Of a DNA stretch of 64,000 nucleotides, positions 59,200 to 64,000 are shown one piece after another; positions within the stretch are counted from its first letter, which is position 1; the number at the start of each line of letters is the position of its first letter. This stretch comes from Lutjanus erythropterus (Eukaryota; Chordata; Actinopteri; Lutjaniformes; Lutjanidae). The position numbers and the translations under genes are program-made. The notes below the pieces were generated by a model. That model had not been told where the DNA came from. It worked only from the letters and a program-made list of their open reading frames with translations, and did not search any database. Where the stretch lies: NCBI GenBank assembly GCA_020091685.1, contig CM034596.1, positions 1,364,001 through 1,428,000 of the forward strand, in the 5' to 3' direction.

Positions 59200-59330
59200 G
59201 AGCCTCTAGTCCAGAGTGGCAAGGATGGTACATTTGATGTGGTCCAAAATCAGCCTCTCTAAGCATTCAGCTATCACTGGGGTGAGTGCAATGGGCGATA
59301 GTTGGTCAGGCAGCTTACATTTTTTCTTTT
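59200..59330 (-). mobile_element. L2/Rex1-like LINE relic, start of RT domain
   Basis: Minus-strand translation gives CLTNYRPL and, one base shifted, ALTPVIAECLERLILDHIKC. This is the [25 protein letters not shown] motif at the start of RT in CR1/L2-group fish LINEs. Confidence 0.75.
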
Positions 59331-61419
59331 TTCTTTGAGACAGATGTTCACTTAATTAAAGAAAAGCAATAACAGACAGGAAGAAAAACTGAATGGAACT
59401 GTAAAGGTCATGTCAAAGGTCAGTAATTAGAAGTACAACCACAAACCCTGGAGTCTCTAATGTGATATGACTGAAGTTTATTTTGCTTGCTTTGAACAGA
59501 ATCCTTAAAAGTGTCATATTTCTGCAGTGTGTCTTGAAACCCAGCAACTTCATCATGCCTTAATTGTTGCATGAGGAAGAGGATGTTCCACACGAAGAGG
59601 AATGCTGAACTCCCTGCGGGAGTCAACTGTGCTTCGTATTAAGTCTTTAAGACACAGGATCCAATGGATACGTTCTGCCTGTACAAACACAGCAGTTGGA
59701 TGTGCTTACACAGAATCAAAGTCGTGGCCAATCCCATCAGACTCACATAATATATCTCCCTCTTCCTCTTTCTTGCTTCCTGTCATCACTGACTTTCTGC
59801 TGTCATTTTTATGGTGTGCATCTTGCTATTTTACACCCTCATTTTGACTCTGAAAGCCAAGAGGAGGCTCACTGTTCCATCCTGCAGCTATGATGTGTTT
59901 ACTTCATATTTATTGACAATATTCACTGAGGCAACAGGAAAGACAGAAATGCAAAACTTCATCCGTCTTCACAAAAACAATAAACCACTTCCAGGTACAT
60001 GGTTCCAGCATATGTTGAAGGCCTCCTTTTTTTTTTTAAACATTGTGGCTCTGCTCTGCCAGAGGTTTCCTTGTAAGCTGGTTTTGAAAATGAATGCCTT
60101 TATGTTTTGGTTTGGACCCACTGAATAATTTACTATGTAATTACATACTCTGCAAAAGCCTCTGTGTCCACTCGAGCCCATTTGGGATTCTCTGTAGCAT
60201 TGCAGTCACAACCAGAGCCTTGACCAAATCAAAACTCAAACCCACTCTCTAATCAAAAAACTGGAAAACTCACATCCAGAGGCAAAGTTTTATGTCTGCA
60301 GTTTGCTAAATACCCTTACACCAACAATTGGGGTGTAATTTCTGATTTGCAGCTTAGCCAACCTTTTTTTTTATTTAAGCCACTGCAAAACAGCACTCAG
60401 CTGAGACGCTGCAGTCTGTGCAGTGCTTTTGCAAAACATGTCCCGTCATTACAGTTGGCAGAGGTTCGCTGAGAAAAATGACAATATCCTGCAACTTAAT
60501 TTTCGCTGTGGCAGCTGGGAATCATCCGCCAATATCAGATAAACAGGGGAGAGATGCGCAATATGGTCTTTGTCATACAAGTTTTTGCATGATTTTTGAG
60601 ACAGGACTATCAAAAAGTGAGGGGACAGCGAGACTGAGGCGTTTTCAAACACGACTCAAGCTTCGGGCTGTCAGGGGTCGAGAATGTGATGAGTGCTTGC
60701 CTCACTGAGAGATGTGTAATACGTCATTAAACCACAGCTTGTTTGAATCATATCATCGCTGATGCACAACTATCTTAAATCACAAGCATACCAGAGTTAC
60801 TGCTTTTGATTAACACATGTGGGCTGATGTTTTTGTTAAAGATATAACAGGCTGTTGGATGATCAGTTTCACTCTCTCAATCATGTCCCCTTTGAAAGCT
60901 GGGTTCATGGTTGGTTTGTTAGGAAACTGTGTGAACTGACCAGTTATCTATTGTAAGATGCAGTCCTTGTGCAGTGTTAATGGATATGTATTAGGAAGCC
61001 TATTGGTGATGTATTAAAGTCATGTGTATTAATATCAGTGATTCTAGGCCTGGCATTACTTACTCGCCTGGGAACCAGACAAATCTGTGAGCTAATGTTT
61101 CATTTGCTCTGACAGAAATGTCTGACCCTCTTCTGTTCAGAGAGATTTGCTCCCTACCTGGATCTGGCCAATCACAAAAAATGTATTTAATATAGGGAAA
61201 GTTTGATACGATGACTGACGATATTAATATGTATTGATGATAGACACTACATCAATAAGAAAATAGTTCTATAAACTGTTGATTTAAATACAAGCTGCCA
61301 TGAAAGCATGTAATGAATATGCTCCAGCTCATAACCAATGTATCATATACCTTGATAATGGAGTGTGCTACAAGTGCCATACAGTCAGACAGTCATTTAA
61401 CAGGTGTGCTGTTCTGTCA
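59331..61419. other. No gene seen
   Basis: AT-rich sequence. Open frames up to about 105 codons show no recognised motif. No RNA genes or transposon ends were found. Confidence 0.5.
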
Positions 61420-61714
61420 GAGGGTGAGGTGCTCGGAATTCCAGGGGGAGCTCAGAGTAGAACCACTGCTTATTTGTGTCGAAAGAAGCCATCCTGGATG
61501 CCTCCACTTTTCCAGGCACGTCCAACTGGGAGGTGACCCAGAACTCGCTGGAGGGATTACATATCTTGTCTGGCCTGGGAACACCTGAGGACGCCCCAGG
61601 AGGAGTCGGACAGTGTTGCTGGGGAGAGGGCCGTCTGGAGTACCCTGCTTAGCCTGCTGCCACCACGACCCGACCGTAGATAAGCAGAAGAAAATGGATG
61701 GATGGATTGAAGGA
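61420..61714 (+). mobile_element. 5'-truncated RTE/Rex3-like LINE, 3' end only
   Basis: Plus-strand translation gives ELRVEPLLICVERSHPGCL, the counterpart of GVEPLLLHVERSQLRWLGH in Rex3 copy 2. The 3' end reads CCACGACCCGACCGTAGATA then AGCAGAAGAAAATGG and ATGGATGG, the RTE tail. Only the last ~300 bp remain, with indels, which is the usual result of incomplete reverse transcription. It is on the opposite strand to the full-length copies and clearly more diverged. Confidence 0.85.
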
Positions 61715-62789
61715 TTAGCTGAATGGACACCTATCAGAACACCATTGCATGTAAACTATGCAGCAGTACCATCTCAATTTTATAACTGAAACAGGCCTAT
61801 TGTGCTGTTGTTTAAAGGTCCGAAAGCCAAGACGGTTACCATTTAGTAGTAATTAACCTACTGACCCCAACCCCCACCTTTAGCCTGCTGAGCAAAGCAC
61901 TGTGCTGCTGTACTTCATGTGCTGCTTCACTGGAGTTGCACCCAGCATGAGTCTAACCCCTCCTTCTACAAGCAAAGAAAAGTAAATGTTAAAAGTATTA
62001 ACCAAACTGTTGAATTTTACACAGCTATTTACTTGCTCAATGTCTGACTGTATAACACTTGCCATGGTTGTGAGCACTTGGAGTTAAAAGGATATAGGAC
62101 ATTACAGTTACACATTTACCTCAATTTCTTCTGCAGATAGGCGGTTTAGATACAACTAGGCAGCTGTAACATCTTAAACCCCACTGACCTGCTTATGGGT
62201 CAATCATTACAAACTGCTGCGCAGCCGAACTTTGTTCAGAGCCAGAAAATATTATTTAAAACTCAACTGGAGATTCCAAAGTTTCCAAAGATGCACCACA
62301 GATCAGGCTGAATTTGGGGAAGTATGAAGACATGGATGCATGTATGTACACATGCATTTGTTATGATTACATTGCTTATGATAAAAAAAAACTAGTTGAT
62401 AACTTTGCTAGCACCGCAACAACACAAGACAAAGGAAAGCTGCTAATATTGCTTACTAATCCAACAGTACAAAGGTCAACTCGGTGTCTTGGTATCTTGA
62501 AGCCTTTTATTTCATGACTAAAAGCCAGTCCAACATTAACTCCCGTCCACTAGGTTCTTGTTCAGTCACTCTCTTTTTTCCTCTTCTGTCTCTTTGGCTT
62601 TGCCATGTTGTCCACTGAGCCTGAGCCCCATTAGGTTGCCCACTCTACCATCTCCAGTTCTGGCACGAAACCAGTGCTGGTTCTAATCAGCATCATCCCC
62701 ATGCCGGAGCTGAAAACCTCTTTTGGGCAGCCCAATGATGTGAATCCCAACGCTCCCCCAGGGCTTTAAGCGCCAAGCTCGGGTAGTAT
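61715..62789. other. No gene seen
   Basis: No coding, RNA or transposon-end signal was recognised. Confidence 0.5.
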
Positions 62790-63015
62790 GGCTAACTAGC
62801 TAGAACAGCTACATTTGGCAGCGGTTTACTGCACTGTCCATCAGGAACCTCTGTAAAACACTGAGATTTGTGAGCAGCCGGAGGACATCAGAGGGCAAAC
62901 CAGAAAACATTTTCTCTATGAAATATCATCCACTTTCAGTTTTACAACTCAGTGTAGCATCACAATGATTTTGAAGCTGTTATTTCAAGGTAAAATAGTT
63001 ACATAATGTTGCTTT
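62790..63015 (+). repeat. Dispersed repeat family D, partial copy 2
   Basis: GGAGGACATCAGAGGGCAAA and CCAGAAAACATTTTCTCTAT align with 10710-10765 of copy 1, and the upstream CAGCGGTTTACT and CTGTCCATCAGGAA also correspond. Only this inner part of the family is present here. Confidence 0.6.
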
Positions 63016-63164
63016 AAGCTGGCAAGTAAGATGCTATGGTAATATCTATGAATGATGGCAGAAACTACAAAAATTTTGTTTCCAGTCTACACAAACGTTT
63101 GCAGCAGGGCAAGAAATTTAATCAAACTTTTCAGAGTGGCTCCATGCATGGCAATTTCAATCTG

Positions 63165-63320
63165 TCTAGCAAATGCTAGCATGATAACAGGTTAATCTAA
63201 GATGGAGGTAATCATCATACCAAAACATAAGCATATTAGCATTTTGAAATTGTCATTGTGAGCATGTTGCAATGCCAGCATTAGCATTTAGCTCAAAGAG
63301 CATCTAGTGTGGCTGGGTTT
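63165..63320 (-). repeat. Dispersed repeat family B, partial inverted copy 2
   Basis: Read on the minus strand it contains GAGCTAAATGCTAATGC, ACATGCTCACAATGACAATT and AAATGCTAATATGC. This is the start of the family seen at 5955-6335. Confidence 0.6.
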
Positions 63321-63367
63321 TGTTAAATTGTTGCTCCATAATGATATTTCTATTCACTTTCTGTTCG

Positions 63368-63368
<1 letters not shown>

Positions 63369-63423
<55 letters not shown>
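63369..63423. repeat. (CA)27 microsatellite
   Basis: An uninterrupted CA run of about 27 units, directly visible. A tract of this length is likely to vary between individuals. Confidence 0.98.
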
Positions 63424-63425
<2 letters not shown>

Positions 63426-63920
63426 GGTATATCATGCCAGTATGTTAATGTGTTTGATCTGCTCTCCAGCAGTCCTGGTACTGAGGTCCGGCCTCTGCCA
63501 GCTTGTCTCCTGCTGTCCAAAATGCCATTCATACCCAAAGTTTGGCACATACCTGAGCTGCCCGCTATCAGAGTCTTTTGCCTGGAGCTGTTACTGTACC
63601 ACGCAGCAGCTGGCACTGAAAAGGGCATGTAGGCATGGCCTGGATAGAAGTAGCAGGCACCAGCTTTAGCCTAAGAAAGGAATGACAGGAGCATAGTTTG
63701 CTTGGGAAAGTTTTCTTTTTCCCAAGACTGACATTTTATATATGAGTACATAACTGCACTTGACTGCTTGTTCTCAGTTTCCACCCTGACATTTGCTGTT
63801 AGCTATTCTAATAAAACTAAAATAGTCTGTCACATATAGTAGAATGAACACAAAGCACTTTTCAACTTTATCATATTATGTATGTTTTAATAATGTATGA
63901 ATGTGTAGGATTTTGTTGTT
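63424..63920. other. No gene seen
   Basis: No coding, RNA or repeat-end signal was recognised. Confidence 0.5.
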
Positions 63921-64000
63921 CTTATTATTCCTGCCAGAGGATCATGCGATCGCTTCCATGTGTGCATGTGTGAGTTGTGTGTGTGCGTGCATGATCAATG
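63921..64000 (-). repeat. Dispersed repeat family A, copy 4 (inverted, cut by window edge)
   Basis: Reverse-complemented, this reads CATTGATCATGCACG, a CA-rich run, GGAAGCGATCGCATGATCC, CTCTGGCAGGAATAATAAG. This is the closing part of family A. The rest lies outside the window. Confidence 0.75.

Noticed and set aside
59811-60128. Open frame of about 105 codons on the plus strand
   Set aside because: No recognisable domain, no splice-site or codon-bias support, in AT-rich DNA where such lengths arise by chance; an overlapping antisense frame is equally open.
63307-63669. Plus-strand frame of 120 codons with a poly-His-Thr run
   Set aside because: The run is the (CA)27 microsatellite; the rest has no motif.
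1-64000. CRISPR array, operon or bacterial-type regulation
   Set aside because: No regularly spaced identical repeats and no adjoining coding genes; all signals are those of a fish genome.

Overview
This window looks like teleost fish DNA, most likely a spiny-rayed (percomorph-type) fish. The evidence is the mix of mobile elements: the fish LINE Rex3 (RTE clade), L2/Rex1-like and L1-like LINE relics, a tRNA-derived SINE, hAT and piggyBac-type non-autonomous DNA transposons, many GTTAGCTA-rich repeats and long CA microsatellites. I found no convincing host protein-coding exon, no tRNA gene and no rRNA gene. The background is AT-rich and littered with short open frames that read as chance. The window is best read as a large intron or an intergenic stretch.

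Layout. 0-8 kb: an edge-truncated dispersed repeat (family A), a 1.8 kb DNA transposon with terminal inverted repeats, a 26-bp minisatellite, a strong hairpin and dispersed repeats B and C. 8.2-10.05 kb: a nest of DNA transposons, with a hAT copy that keeps perfect 8-bp target-site duplications (TSDs). 10-32 kb: mostly unique-looking AT-rich sequence with scattered repeats, a CCA-ended tRNA-Pro half and a degraded SINE. 32.5-35.8 kb: a second family A copy, then a piggyBac-like element split by a full-length SINE, then a hAT element with 8-bp TSDs. 36.8-40.6 kb: a hAT element split by a full-length Rex3. 44.3-44.7 kb: a probable solo LTR fossil. 46.8-47.4 kb: a third family A copy with internal tandem units. 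50.3-54.2 kb: a small hAT MITE, then a second full-length Rex3, itself inside a hAT-type repeat. 56-59.3 kb: fossil L2/Rex1-like and L1-like LINE pieces, all on the minus strand. 61.4-61.7 kb: the 3' end of a third RTE element on the plus strand. The right edge holds repeats D, B and A again and a (CA)27 tract.

How the parts relate. The two Rex3 copies lie in the same orientation about 13.6 kb apart. Both run from the 5' end to the (GATG)n tail and keep 13-14 bp TSDs, but their single EN-RT reading frame is broken in several places. The SINE at 33.9 kb shares the ATAAGCGG...ATGGATGGATGG tail with Rex3, as expected if it borrowed the RTE machinery. The most interesting signal is at the exact 5' end of both Rex3 copies: 147 nt carry the parts of an HDV-like self-cleaving ribozyme (7-bp P1, 7-bp P2, a P3 with a UCG-containing L3, and a CUAAG J4/2). 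A conserved ATG follows 12 nt after it. HDV-like ribozymes are known at the 5' ends of R2, some RTE and other LINEs; I inferred its presence in this fish Rex3 from the sequence and did not look it up.
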